64,000 nucleotides of DNA from Oscillospiraceae bacterium (lineage in GTDB: Bacteria; Bacillota; Clostridia; Oscillospirales; Ruminococcaceae). This document shows, one piece after another, positions 49,529 to 57,062 of this stretch. How positions within the stretch are numbered: position 1 is the first letter of the stretch; each line of letters begins with the position of its first letter. Where the stretch lies: contig JAFUOD010000012.1 of NCBI GenBank assembly GCA_017472735.1, forward strand, positions 19,291-83,290, read 5' to 3'. The notes beneath the pieces are model-generated. The model had not been told where the DNA came from. It saw only the letters and a list, made by a program, of their open reading frames with translations, and did no database searches. The translations under genes were made by a program, and so were the position numbers.

Positions 49529-50191
49529 ATGCTTATAGTTTTTATCCGAGGCATCATACTGTATGTTCTGGTCGTTTTTTCGGCAAGGCTTATGGGCAAG
49601 CGCCAGCTTGGCGAGCTTTCGCCTGCCGAGCTTGTAATTACTATTTTAATTTCAAACATTGCGACCCTAACCATGGAAGAGCCCGATGTTCCTCTTATCA
49701 TGGGCATGATCCCAATTCTGACGCTTGTTTGCTTAGACGTCACTGTGTCCTATATTACTCTGCGTTCACGCACTGCCAGACGAGTGGTTTCGGGTCAGCC
49801 AAGAGTGATAATCTCTCAGGGAGTTATTGACCAAAAGGCAATGAAGGACTTACGGTATACCGTTGATGACGTTTGCGCCACACTAAGAACACAGGGCATT
49901 TTCGATCTTTCTCAGGTGCAATATGCAATTGTAGAAACAACCGGCTCGATAAGCGTTTTGCAAAAAGCTCCAAACCGACCGCTTACTCCGTCCTCGCTTG
50001 AAAAGCCCGAGCCCTCGTGCGATCCGCCTGTTTGCTTGATTTCGGACGGTGACCTTATTGCAAACGACGAGGACGCAAAAGATATTAAAAAGGTGCTTAA
50101 GAAAAAGCACCTTGAGATTAAAGACGTTTTTATTTGCACGCGCGATGCTAACGGCGAGCTTGATATTATTAAAAAGTCAAAAGCCAAGTAA
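49529..50191 (+). CDS. DUF421-domain membrane protein (YetF-like)
   Basis: 220 residues. Three N-terminal membrane helices with the family signature FSARLMGKRQLGELSPAELVITILISNIAT (about 18-47) are followed by a cytoplasmic domain with GQPRVIISQGVID, LRYTVDDVCATLRTQGIFDLSQVQYAIVETTGSISVL. Known: DUF421 proteins are common in spore formers, and some Bacillus members affect spore resistance and germination. Here the gene is divergent from gerA, and a DUF4363 gene follows, a frequent pair. The ribosome site is weak (AAAGTGAG, 11 bases off). Confidence 0.88.
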   Translation: MLIVFIRGIILYVLVVFSARLMGKRQLGELSPAELVITILISNIATLTMEEPDVPLIMGMIPILTLVCLDVTVSYITLRSRTARRVVSGQPRVIISQGVIDQKAMKDLRYTVDDVCATLRTQGIFDLSQVQYAIVETTGSISVLQKAPNRPLTPSSLEKPEPSCDPPVCLISDGDLIANDEDAKDIKKVLKKKHLEIKDVFICTRDANGELDIIKKSKAK

Positions 50192-50340
50192 AGGCACCGT
50201 GCGCTGCGCCTGCCTGCGGGCAGAGTGCAGCGGCGTGGCGCCGCTGTGTCAGCAGTTTTTTTCAAAAAAGCATGCCCCGCCCGCCTCCACCGCTTTTTCG
50301 CTGCCGCTCACAAAAGCGACGTCGGCGGCTTTTTTGCTCG
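50188..50340. repeat. GC-rich intergenic element E6 (inverted blocks A and B)
   Basis: On the minus strand it carries block B (GCCGCCGACGTCGC, complement of 50316-50329; GCGGTGGAGGCG, complement of 50282-50293), a spacer with A and T runs, then block A (GCACTCTGCCC, complement of 50218-50228, and GGCGCAGCGCACGG). It separates the DUF421 and DUF4363 genes. Confidence 0.7.
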
Positions 50341-50363
50341 CCATAAAAGAAAGGAACCCACCT

Positions 50364-50735
50364 ATGAAACGATTATATATAAGCCTGTTTATTTTTGCGC
50401 TCATCATTACACTCGGAATTCTTTCGATATACCTCATCTCAAATGCAAATTCAAAGCTTTACGGAGAAATCGAAAGCGTAATTGCAGGATATAAAAACGG
50501 GCAGGACATAACCGAGAATATAGATTCGCTTGACAAAGCCTTTAAACGCTACAGCTTGGTCGTCGGCAGCCTGTCGGGCGACCAAAAAATTCAGCAGATC
50601 GAAGAATCAATTTCACGTCTAAGGGCGATGTATGAAGCTGACAGCGATGAGTTTTTGGCAGAGTGTTATTTGGTTAAAACAATTGCCGCTGAGATTTTGG
50701 CAGAGCAGAAGCCGACTGTTCAAAGATTGCTTTAA
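50364..50735 (+). CDS. DUF4363-like membrane-anchored protein
   Basis: 123 residues from ATG at 50364 (AAAGGA eight bases before); the longer frame upstream only reads through element E6. One N-terminal helix (about 4-26) and an outer helical domain (KLYGEIESVIAGYKNGQDITENIDSLDKAFKRY). The neighbour DUF421 and the size fit DUF4363, a partner of unknown function in spore formers. Confidence 0.72.
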   Translation: MKRLYISLFIFALIITLGILSIYLISNANSKLYGEIESVIAGYKNGQDITENIDSLDKAFKRYSLVVGSLSGDQKIQQIEESISRLRAMYEADSDEFLAECYLVKTIAAEILAEQKPTVQRLL

Positions 50736-50750
50736 TGCTTTAAAAAAGTG

Positions 50751-50779
50751 TTGCAAAGCACTATAAATTGTGATATAAT
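50751..50779 (+). promoter_or_regulatory. Sigma-A promoter of nrdR
   Basis: TTGCAA (50751-50756), 17 bases, TATAAT (50774-50779). The spacer is itself an NrdR-box-like palindrome. Confidence 0.8.
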
Positions 50780-50804
50780 TGTTAAAAGCCACTATATAAT
50801 TGAT
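50758..50804. promoter_or_regulatory. Tandem NrdR-box-like operators at nrdR
   Basis: Box 1 GCACTATAAATTGTGA (50758-50773) matches 13 of 16 positions of the NrdR box acaCWAtATaTwGtgt as I recall it. Box 2 CCACTATATAATTGAT (50789-50804) is weaker. The 15-base gap (31 bp centre to centre) is the spacing known for NrdR pairs. Confidence 0.6.
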
Positions 50805-50827
50805 TCCTGAAAGGACGGTATTTAATT

Positions 50828-51271
50828 ATGAGATGCCCTTTTTGCAATTATGAAGACACAAAGGTAATAGATTCAAGACCCAGCGAGGGCAAAAAACGCC
50901 GCAGACGTGAATGCACCCAGTGCGGCAAACGCTTCACTACTTATGAGGTTATTGAAAAGCCTGTTTTAATGGTAATTAAGCGTGACGGTGGGTTTGAACC
51001 CTTTGACCGTGACAAGTTAATTAAAGGCATAACCTCGGCAACCAAAAAGCGTGCCATCAGCCTTGAGACTGTTGCCTCAATCGTTGACGGCATTGAAAAC
51101 CGCATGGCTAATGATATGCGCACCGAAATTACCACTGCCGAAATAGGCGACAGTGTGCTTGCCTCGCTTAAAGATATTGACCTTGTGGCATATGTTCGAT
51201 TTGCCTCGGTTTATAAAGACTTTAACGACCTTGACAGCTTTATGAAGATCGTTAAAGAGCTTGGCAAGTAA
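50828..51271 (+). CDS. nrdR: Transcriptional repressor NrdR
   Basis: 147 residues. A zinc ribbon with C3, C6, C29 and C32 (MRCPFC...CTQCGKRF) precedes an ATP-cone domain (about 46-136; VIKRDGGFEPFDRDKLIKGI and TAEIGDSVLASLKDID). Known role: senses ATP/dATP and represses ribonucleotide reductase genes. No nrd structural genes are in the window, but two operator-like boxes in its own promoter suggest self-control. Confidence 0.95.
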   Translation: MRCPFCNYEDTKVIDSRPSEGKKRRRRECTQCGKRFTTYEVIEKPVLMVIKRDGGFEPFDRDKLIKGITSATKKRAISLETVASIVDGIENRMANDMRTEITTAEIGDSVLASLKDIDLVAYVRFASVYKDFNDLDSFMKIVKELGK

Positions 51272-51290
51272 AATCCAACACAAAAAAATC

Positions 51291-51322
51291 ACCGCCCGTT
51301 TATTTTAAACAGGCGGTTTTTT
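51291..51322. terminator. Bidirectional terminator between nrdR and the XRE gene
   Basis: ACCGCC/GGCGGT stem with inner GTTT/AAAC pairing and TTTTTT. It overlaps the last codons of the XRE gene. Confidence 0.85.
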
Positions 51323-51526
51323 ATTATAGGGTCGAGGGTCGTTTGTAAGCTTCAAAATATAATCCGTGGAAGTGTTGTAAAACTTTGCAAGCTTAATAAG
51401 GGCATCGATCGGCAACTGACGTTGACCGGTTTCATATTGAGAATAAGTGTTCTGGCGAATATTCAGAAACCGTGCAACATCCGTTTGTGTTAAGTCTCTG
51501 TCTTCTCGCAAGTCTTTAAGCCTCAC
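51305..51526 (-). CDS. Small XRE-family DNA-binding protein
   Basis: 73 residues from a GTG at 51526, which has AGGAG seven bases upstream (a TTG eight codons earlier has none). The whole protein is one Cro/CI-type helix-turn-helix: LREDRDLTQTDVARFLNIRQNTYSQYETGQRQLPIDALIKLAKFYNTSTDYIL. Likely a repressor. A perfect palindrome at 51590-51610 just upstream is a plausible operator. Confidence 0.85.
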   Translation of the reverse strand: MRLKDLREDRDLTQTDVARFLNIRQNTYSQYETGQRQLPIDALIKLAKFYNTSTDYILKLTNDPRPYNKKPPV

Positions 51527-51583
51527 AACAACTCTCCTATCTTCATTCAATAATATTATTATATGATTTTAGAGGCTGTTATG

Positions 51584-51612
51584 TTGACTAATATCACAAT
51601 TTGTGATATTAT
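51584..51612 (+). promoter_or_regulatory. Rightward promoter-like sequence with palindromic spacer
   Basis: TTGACT (51584-51589), 17 bases, TATTAT (51607-51612). No protein gene follows on this strand before the terminator at 51684-51723. Confidence 0.4.
51590..51610. promoter_or_regulatory. Perfect palindrome, probable XRE operator
   Basis: AATATCACAA-T-TTGTGATATT, ten-base arms around one base, about 64 bases upstream of the XRE start codon. Confidence 0.55.
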
Positions 51613-51683
51613 TATATTATGTCATTTTCCTGCATGGGGTAAATGCTGCAAATAAACACTGACACCCATGTTAAACAACTACA

Positions 51684-51723
51684 AAAAGTCGCCCATCCTC
51701 TTATTGAAGATGGGCGGCTTTTT
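51684..51723. terminator. Bidirectional terminator past the isomerase-like gene
   Basis: CGCCCATC/GATGGGCG stem (51690-51697, 51709-51716) with A/T tails on both sides. Confidence 0.88.
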
Positions 51724-51728
51724 GTATA

Positions 51729-52523
51729 CTATAGCCTTTCAATGGCTCTTTCAATCGTTTTTAAGCTGTCAATCAGCTCGCTTGGCTCGCCAAATCCTCT
51801 GCGATAAAGTTCAAGCATTATAGCCCCCTCGAACCCGTTTTGTGCAAGAGCTTTAACAAATGCATCAACATCCATCTCGCCTTTGCCCAAAGGCAGACAG
51901 TCGCCCCTTGCTCCGTGATCAGAAATATGCACGTGCCTGATCGAGCTTCCGAGCGCCTTAACACCGTCAATCGGGTCCCAGCCCATTCTTACCGCCTGCT
52001 TTGTATCAAGAACAAAGCCTGCGTTCTCGCCAAAATGTGTTTTCATTCGCTTAAGCGTTTCAAGCTCGCCTGTCACTCTTTGGTTGACGTTTTCTTGCAG
52101 GACCTTAACGCCAAAGTCTTTTGCAATTGCATCAAGTCTTGCAAAGCGCTCAAAAATCAGCTCGTCACCGTAATTCACCTTAGAGCCGTGGAAGACAAAA
52201 TACTTTGCACCCAGAATATTCATCGCCTCGAAATATCTTCTGTGATAGTCAAGATATTCCTGCGTTCTGCGCTCATAATTCGAAAACATCGCATAGGTGT
52301 CCATCGCACAGGTAAACGGGTGCAGTGAAACGCACTCGGCGCCGTTTGCGTCCAAAATCGTCTTTATCTCTTTAATATACTCCGCACGGGTCTCAAACTC
52401 GCAGTTTACAAAAAGCTCAATTCTTTTAACGCCAAGCTCGCACAAGGCTTTAATAAAAATCTCGGGCGGCTCGGGATATCCGCAAGCGGCTGAAATGCCT
52501 GCTGTTATCTTATTCTTTTGCAT
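51729..52523 (-). CDS. Sugar phosphate isomerase/epimerase-like TIM-barrel protein
   Basis: 264 residues from the ATG at 52523 with GGAGG just before; upstream frame reads through element E7 and is excluded. The AP_endonuc_2 (xylose isomerase-like) barrel is visible: KRIELFVNCEF, CVSLHPF, KYFVFHGSKVNYGDE, VLQENVNQRV (metal-binding Glu), FVLDTKQAVR, IRHVHISDHG (His-x-Asp/His metal pair) and GAIMLELYRRG (last Glu). Members isomerise sugars or inositols with a divalent metal. Substrate unknown. Confidence 0.82.
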   Translation of the reverse strand: MQKNKITAGISAACGYPEPPEIFIKALCELGVKRIELFVNCEFETRAEYIKEIKTILDANGAECVSLHPFTCAMDTYAMFSNYERRTQEYLDYHRRYFEAMNILGAKYFVFHGSKVNYGDELIFERFARLDAIAKDFGVKVLQENVNQRVTGELETLKRMKTHFGENAGFVLDTKQAVRMGWDPIDGVKALGSSIRHVHISDHGARGDCLPLGKGEMDVDAFVKALAQNGFEGAIMLELYRRGFGEPSELIDSLKTIERAIERL

Positions 52524-52544
52524 ATTGTCCTCCTTTGAAAAAAG

Positions 52545-52683
52545 ATTTCGGCGCGAAGTGCGAGGGCGCGGTTGCGAAGCAACAAGTGCCCGAGCGTGCG
52601 CGCCGACGCTTCTTCGGCACAACGCTTCGCTTATGCCGCCTTCGAAACAGTCGGCGCTGCCAAAAAGCCACGCAAGTGCCGAC
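52545..52683. repeat. GC-rich intergenic element E7
   Basis: TCGGCGCG (52548-52555)/CGCGCCGA (52599-52606) encloses GTTGC-GAA-GCAAC (52571-52583); a second inverted pair AGTCGGC/GCCGACT follows (from 52649 to 52684). It abuts the secF terminator. Blocks A and B are not clearly present. Confidence 0.6.
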
Positions 52684-52685
52684 TA

Positions 52686-52719
52686 AACAAAAAACGGGAA
52701 AGCCTGCTCGCCTTCCCGT
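52686..52719 (-). terminator. Terminator of secDF
   Basis: ACGGGAA/TTCCCGT (52694-52700, 52713-52719) with minus-strand T-run. Confidence 0.88.
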
Positions 52720-52731
52720 CCTAAGGTTAAA

Positions 52732-53661
52732 TTATTTCTTCTTCGAGTCGATCTTGCCCTGCCACATAACCCAAAGCGAAGGAGCGATGCAGTTGGATGA
52801 ATAAACACCTGCAAGCAAACCGATCACCAAGGGGAATGCGAAGTCGATGATTGAATTAACACCTGCCACAAGAGCAACAATACAAACTGTAGCCATTGCA
52901 ATAACAGTGGTAGCCGTTGTATGAATAGATCTGCCCATCGACTGGCTTATGCTCATGTTAACAAGCTCTGCCAAAGTCTTGTTTTCACCGTAAAGGCGTC
53001 TGTTTTCACGGATTCTGTCATAAATAATGATCGTTGCGTTGATCGAGTAACCCAAAATGGTAAGCAAAACAGCCATAAAGTTCGAGTTAATATCAAATCT
53101 GAATATTACACAGCAAGCGTAAACAAAGCACATGTCGTGAATGAGTGCTATAACTGCACAGCAGCCTGCAACCCAACCGCCGATGTGTCTGAATCTGAAG
53201 CCGATGTAAACGATCATAACAACAGCAGAAAACGCAACTGCCATTACGCACTTGCCGAAGAAACCGCTGCCTGTAGAGGGATTAACATCCTGCGAGCTGT
53301 AAAGCGAAATGTTTGCATCGGGGTAAGCTTCAACCAAAGCATCAGTCAAAGCGCCCTGAACCTCAACAGTCAAACCCTCAGAGGCAGGAAAACTGAGTGC
53401 AACGGTAGTTAAACCGTCAGCAAGGCTTTCACCAAGGGTCGCGTTACAAGCCTGACCTGTAACCGATGCAGCCTTGGATGCAATTGCGCTTTCGCTGATG
53501 GTACCTGTATAAGAATAAGTAACGATCGTACCGCCCTTAAATTCAATTGCAACGTTCATGCCCAAAACAAAGGTAAGAATGACAGACAAAACGATAACAA
53601 TTGCCGAAACGGTAAAGAAGATATTCTTCTTTCCAACAACATCATAAATCTTATTGTTCAT
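52732..53661 (-). CDS. secF: Protein translocase subunit SecF
   Basis: 309 residues from the ATG at 53661 (GGAGG eight bases before). One N-terminal helix, the KGGTIVTYSY segment, an outer domain and five further helices with the family signature GYSINATIIIYDRIRENRR (about 210-228), then MGRSIHTTATT. In most SecF the motif reads NDT; here it is NAT. Known role: with SecD, uses the ion gradient to pull secreted proteins outward. It overlaps secD by 11 bases. Confidence 0.93.
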   Translation of the reverse strand: MNNKIYDVVGKKNIFFTVSAIVIVLSVILTFVLGMNVAIEFKGGTIVTYSYTGTISESAIASKAASVTGQACNATLGESLADGLTTVALSFPASEGLTVEVQGALTDALVEAYPDANISLYSSQDVNPSTGSGFFGKCVMAVAFSAVVMIVYIGFRFRHIGGWVAGCCAVIALIHDMCFVYACCVIFRFDINSNFMAVLLTILGYSINATIIIYDRIRENRRLYGENKTLAELVNMSISQSMGRSIHTTATTVIAMATVCIVALVAGVNSIIDFAFPLVIGLLAGVYSSNCIAPSLWVMWQGKIDSKKK

Positions 53662-55063
53662 CACTTACACCTCCGTAAAGCTTAGGATTTCTGAGAGCCT
53701 TGAACTTAGCAAGAGAAGCGAGCATGATTCTTGTGCAGAATACACCGAATACAAAGTTAAGAACTACACCAACCAAAAGGGTGTAACCAAAGGAGTAAAT
53801 CGTACCCTCGATAGTGGTGGGGAACATGAAGTAAAGCCAGCTCATAGCTTTTGCAAACAAGCTGTCCGGAGGGCCGAATGCGCCCATAAGGATCACCGCT
53901 ACAAACACGATGGTGATGTTACCGTCAAAGATAGCAGCCCATGCTCTTGAATAGCCAAGCTCAAGCGAGGTATAAAGGCCCTTGCCTGCTCTAAGCTCTT
54001 CTTTAACACGTTCAAATGTAACAACGTTAGCGTCAACGCCCATGCCCACAGCCAAAATGATACCTGCAATACCCGGTATGGTAAGAGTAAAACTGGGCAT
54101 AAAGCCGAAGAAGCCTGTAATGCACGCAATCGTGCCTACAACCTGCCCTGCCAAGGCAATTGAAGCCACAACGCCCGGGAGTCTGTAAACAACGATCATG
54201 TAAACGCAGATAAGTGCAAAGGCAATAGCGCCTGCAATAAGCATTGCGTTGCGTGCGCCTGCACCCATTGTTGCAGAAATTGTTGAGAAGTTTGAGGTTA
54301 CAAGCTCATAAGGCAAGGCACCTGCCGAGATCTTATCAGCCAAAGCCTTAGCTTCTTCCTGTGTAAAGTCGCCTGAGATCTCACACTTACCGTCGGTAAT
54401 TGCAACGCCTACGGTAGGAGCCGAAATGCAGGTGTCATCCATCCAGATAGAGATAACTCCGTCCTCGGCAGAAAGGCGTGTGGTAGCATCGGCAAATGCA
54501 GATGTACCTTCGCTGTCAAACTCTAAGGCAACAAGAAATTCGTACTCTCCGTTTTCATTCTGGCGGAAAGCTGCACTTGCAAGCTCAACATTTTCACCTG
54601 TAAGAATTATGTTTTCGGCGGTTACGCCTGTGGGCAAGCCAAGGTCGTCAACCTCGTAACCTTCTCTAAAGGTGAGCTGTGCGGTTTCGCCAAGCTCGGC
54701 AACAGCAGCCTCGGGGTCAAAATCCTCTTCTCCTGCCTGCCAGGGGAATCTTACGATAATGTCATAGTTCGAGTAATCAGCATAAAGCTCATAGTCGGTA
54801 ATGCCAAGGCTTACAAGTCGCATTTCAATTGCGGCCTGTGCGCCGTCCATTTGCTCCTGTGTTGCTTCAACACCCTCGGGAGGGGAAAAAGTAACATCAA
54901 CACCGCCGCTGATGTCAATACCCCAGCGAATTTCGTCAACGCCTTTAATGTGGCTTGTCTTTGTATCGCCGTAATAGGTACTTACTCCGTTGAAAGTGAG
55001 GAATGCAAATACAGCTATAAGCACAACTACAATAAAGAACACCGGTTTTTTAACGCGTCGCAC
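53651..55063 (-). CDS. secD: Protein translocase subunit SecD
   Basis: 470 residues: N-terminal helix, the GIDISGGVDVTF motif (usually D-L-x-G-G), P1-type outer domains with a short head region (FDPEAAVAELGETAQLTFRE), and helices with PGIAGIILAVGMGVDANVVTFERVKEELRAGKG, the family signature. Known role: RND-fold partner of SecF in the Sec channel. Separate secD and secF genes are usual in Clostridia. Confidence 0.94.
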   Translation of the reverse strand: MRRVKKPVFFIVVVLIAVFAFLTFNGVSTYYGDTKTSHIKGVDEIRWGIDISGGVDVTFSPPEGVEATQEQMDGAQAAIEMRLVSLGITDYELYADYSNYDIIVRFPWQAGEEDFDPEAAVAELGETAQLTFREGYEVDDLGLPTGVTAENIILTGENVELASAAFRQNENGEYEFLVALEFDSEGTSAFADATTRLSAEDGVISIWMDDTCISAPTVGVAITDGKCEISGDFTQEEAKALADKISAGALPYELVTSNFSTISATMGAGARNAMLIAGAIAFALICVYMIVVYRLPGVVASIALAGQVVGTIACITGFFGFMPSFTLTIPGIAGIILAVGMGVDANVVTFERVKEELRAGKGLYTSLELGYSRAWAAIFDGNITIVFVAVILMGAFGPPDSLFAKAMSWLYFMFPTTIEGTIYSFGYTLLVGVVLNFVFGVFCTRIMLASLAKFKALRNPKLYGGVSDEQ

Positions 55064-55092
55064 TTTAAGTCCTCCTTGATAAAAAAATCTTC

Positions 55093-55107
55093 GTCATTTT
55101 AAATGAC
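55093..55107. promoter_or_regulatory. Palindrome in the secD leader
   Basis: GTCATTT-T-AAATGAC lies between the promoter and the start codon; a leader stem-loop or operator. Confidence 0.4.
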
Positions 55108-55119
55108 ATTCACCCAATA

Positions 55120-55148
55120 AGTATATCTAAACAAAGCCGAAAAGTCAA
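55120..55148 (-). promoter_or_regulatory. Sigma-A promoter of secDF
   Basis: Minus-strand TTGACT (55143-55148), 17 bases, TATACT (55120-55125). Confidence 0.7.
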
Positions 55149-55217
55149 TAGCAATGTAAAATTTGAAGCGGTTTGAATATGTTTTTTGTTTTTTATCACT
55201 TTAGCGCTGTAAATAGG

Positions 55218-55246
55218 TTTACAAAATGATAAATTAATGTTATACT
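55218..55246 (+). promoter_or_regulatory. Sigma-A promoter of the phenylacetate-CoA ligase operon
   Basis: TTTACA (55218-55223), 17 bases, TATACT (55241-55246). Confidence 0.65.
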
Positions 55247-55286
55247 TTTTCCAATACCTTTAAAAACCAAAGGAGATGTATTGAAA

Positions 55287-56591
55287 ATGGCAATTTTACA
55301 CCCCGAAATCGAATGTATGCCGCGTGAAGAACTTAAAAAGCTTCAGAGTGAAAGACTTAAGTGGCAGGTAGCAAGAATGTACGAGCGCGTTACCCTGTTT
55401 AGAAAGAGGATGGACGCTTTGGGCTTAAAGCCCTCGGACATTAACGGAGTTGAGGATCTGCATAAGCTTCCCTTCTCTTACAAGCAGGATCTGCGTGATT
55501 ATTACCCTTACGGCCTTTTTGCCGAACCCCTTAAAGATATTGTCCGTGTTCACGCTTCAAGCGGCACAACAGGCAAGCAGATCGTTGTTGGTTACACTCA
55601 AAAAGACCTTGATGACTGGGCTGACGGCGTTGCCAGAATGATGGTTGCAATCGGCTTGGGCGAGGACGACTTTGTTCAGGTCTCCTACGGTTACGGTTTG
55701 TTCACCGGCGGCTTGGGTGCTCATGGCGGTGCCGAAAAGATAGGTGCAACCGTTATTCCCACAAGCGCAGGCAACACCCAGCGCCAGATTCAGACAATGG
55801 TCGATTTCGGCTCGACAGCTTTGTGCTGCACCCCCTCTTATGCTCTTTATTTGGGCGAATCTATTGAAGAGATGGGACTTAAGGATCAGCTTTCGTTAAA
55901 GGTTGGTATCTTTGGCGCCGAGCCTTGGACAGAAGATATGCGCCACACAATTGAGAACAAGCTTAACATTAAGGCTTATGATATTTACGGATTGAGCGAG
56001 ATCATGGGCCCCGGTGTATCTTATGAATGTGAATGTCAGGCAGGTATGCACGTTTGCGAGGATATGTTTATCCCCGAGATCATCGACCCCGACACAGGCG
56101 AAGTTTTGCCCGAGGGCGCACAGGGCGAGCTTGTTTTCACCACCATCACCAAAGAAGGCTTCCCGCTTATCCGTTACCGCACACGCGATATCTGCGAGCT
56201 TAATTATGAGAAGTGCGCTTGCGGCAGAACGCACGTTAGAATGAAAAAGCCTCAGGGAAGAACCGACGATATGCTTATCATTCGCGGTGTTAATGTATTC
56301 CCGTCTCAGATAGAAGAAGTTTTGTTAAAGGCTTCCAACGGCGCAATGCCCAACTATCAGATAATTGTTGACCGTGTTAACAACAACGACACTCTTGACA
56401 TTAACGTTGAAATGACAGCAGAAATGTTCGGCGACGATGTTAAGACTCTTGCCGCAACCGAAAAGATGCTTGAAAACGAGGTTCGTTCCGTTTTGGGCAT
56501 TGGCGCAAAAATTCACCTTTGCAACCCCAAATCCCTCCCCAAGAGCGAAGGCAAGGCAAAGCGTGTGTTCGATAACCGCAAGCTTCACTGA
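55287..56591 (+). CDS. paaK: Phenylacetate-CoA ligase
   Basis: 434 residues from the ATG at 55287; a TTG two codons earlier is closer to AAAGGAG and is possible. AMP-forming ligase motifs: ASSGTTGKQIVVGYT (P-loop, about 92-106), YGYGLFTGGLGAHGGAEKIG, YDIYGLSEIMGPG (adenylate binding) and YRTRDICEL. The C-terminal domain has GRTDDMLIIRGVNVFPSQIEEVL, diagnostic of PaaK. A zinc-type CECQ and CACG pair is present. Known reaction: arylacetate plus CoA plus ATP to aryl-acetyl-CoA. First gene of a three-gene operon. Confidence 0.92.
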   Translation: MAILHPEIECMPREELKKLQSERLKWQVARMYERVTLFRKRMDALGLKPSDINGVEDLHKLPFSYKQDLRDYYPYGLFAEPLKDIVRVHASSGTTGKQIVVGYTQKDLDDWADGVARMMVAIGLGEDDFVQVSYGYGLFTGGLGAHGGAEKIGATVIPTSAGNTQRQIQTMVDFGSTALCCTPSYALYLGESIEEMGLKDQLSLKVGIFGAEPWTEDMRHTIENKLNIKAYDIYGLSEIMGPGVSYECECQAGMHVCEDMFIPEIIDPDTGEVLPEGAQGELVFTTITKEGFPLIRYRTRDICELNYEKCACGRTHVRMKKPQGRTDDMLIIRGVNVFPSQIEEVLLKASNGAMPNYQIIVDRVNNNDTLDINVEMTAEMFGDDVKTLAATEKMLENEVRSVLGIGAKIHLCNPKSLPKSEGKAKRVFDNRKLH

Positions 56592-56613
56592 TTTGATTTT
56601 AGGAGGTTAGATC

Positions 56614-57036
56614 ATGTATATTATTCAGCTTTCTGTTTTTGTTGAAAACCGCCATGGCAGAGCATGCGACATTATGGAGATCCTATCTGAAAACAACATT
56701 AACATTTTAACCCTTTCGATTGCCGATACCACCGATTTTGGCGTTATGCGCCTTATTGTTGACAAGCCCGAGCTTGCAAAAAAGGTAATTACCGAGGCAG
56801 GCGTTATCTGCCGCACGACAAGAGTTATTGCTGTGCCTGTTGACCACACTCCCGGTGAGCTTACAAAGCTCTTGAAGATATTAAAAGATGCAGACCTTTC
56901 TGTTGAATATCTTTACGCCTTCTGCGTTGAGGAGCACAGCAAACCCATTATTGTTTTGCGCCCCACTCACCGCGAGCCTGCACTTAAGGCACTTATCGCC
57001 GCAGGAATCGAGCCTGTAACCATTGAACAGGAATAA
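56614..57036 (+). CDS. Tandem ACT-domain protein
   Basis: 140 residues with two ACT-like halves (YIIQLSVFVENRHGRACDIMEILSENNINI; VPVDHTPGELTKLLKILKDADLSVEYLYAF). ACT domains bind amino acids and act as sensors. Such small proteins typically follow paaK in Clostridia, where aromatic amino acids or their products are the likely ligands. AGGAGG precedes the ATG. Confidence 0.85.
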   Translation: MYIIQLSVFVENRHGRACDIMEILSENNINILTLSIADTTDFGVMRLIVDKPELAKKVITEAGVICRTTRVIAVPVDHTPGELTKLLKILKDADLSVEYLYAFCVEEHSKPIIVLRPTHREPALKALIAAGIEPVTIEQE

Positions 57037-57062
57037 TTATTATTGAAAGAAGCTTATAAATA

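Noticed and set aside
51648-51830. Small protein on the plus strand from an ATG near 51648
   Set aside because: The frame runs through the terminator hairpin into the antisense of the isomerase-like gene and has no ribosome site.
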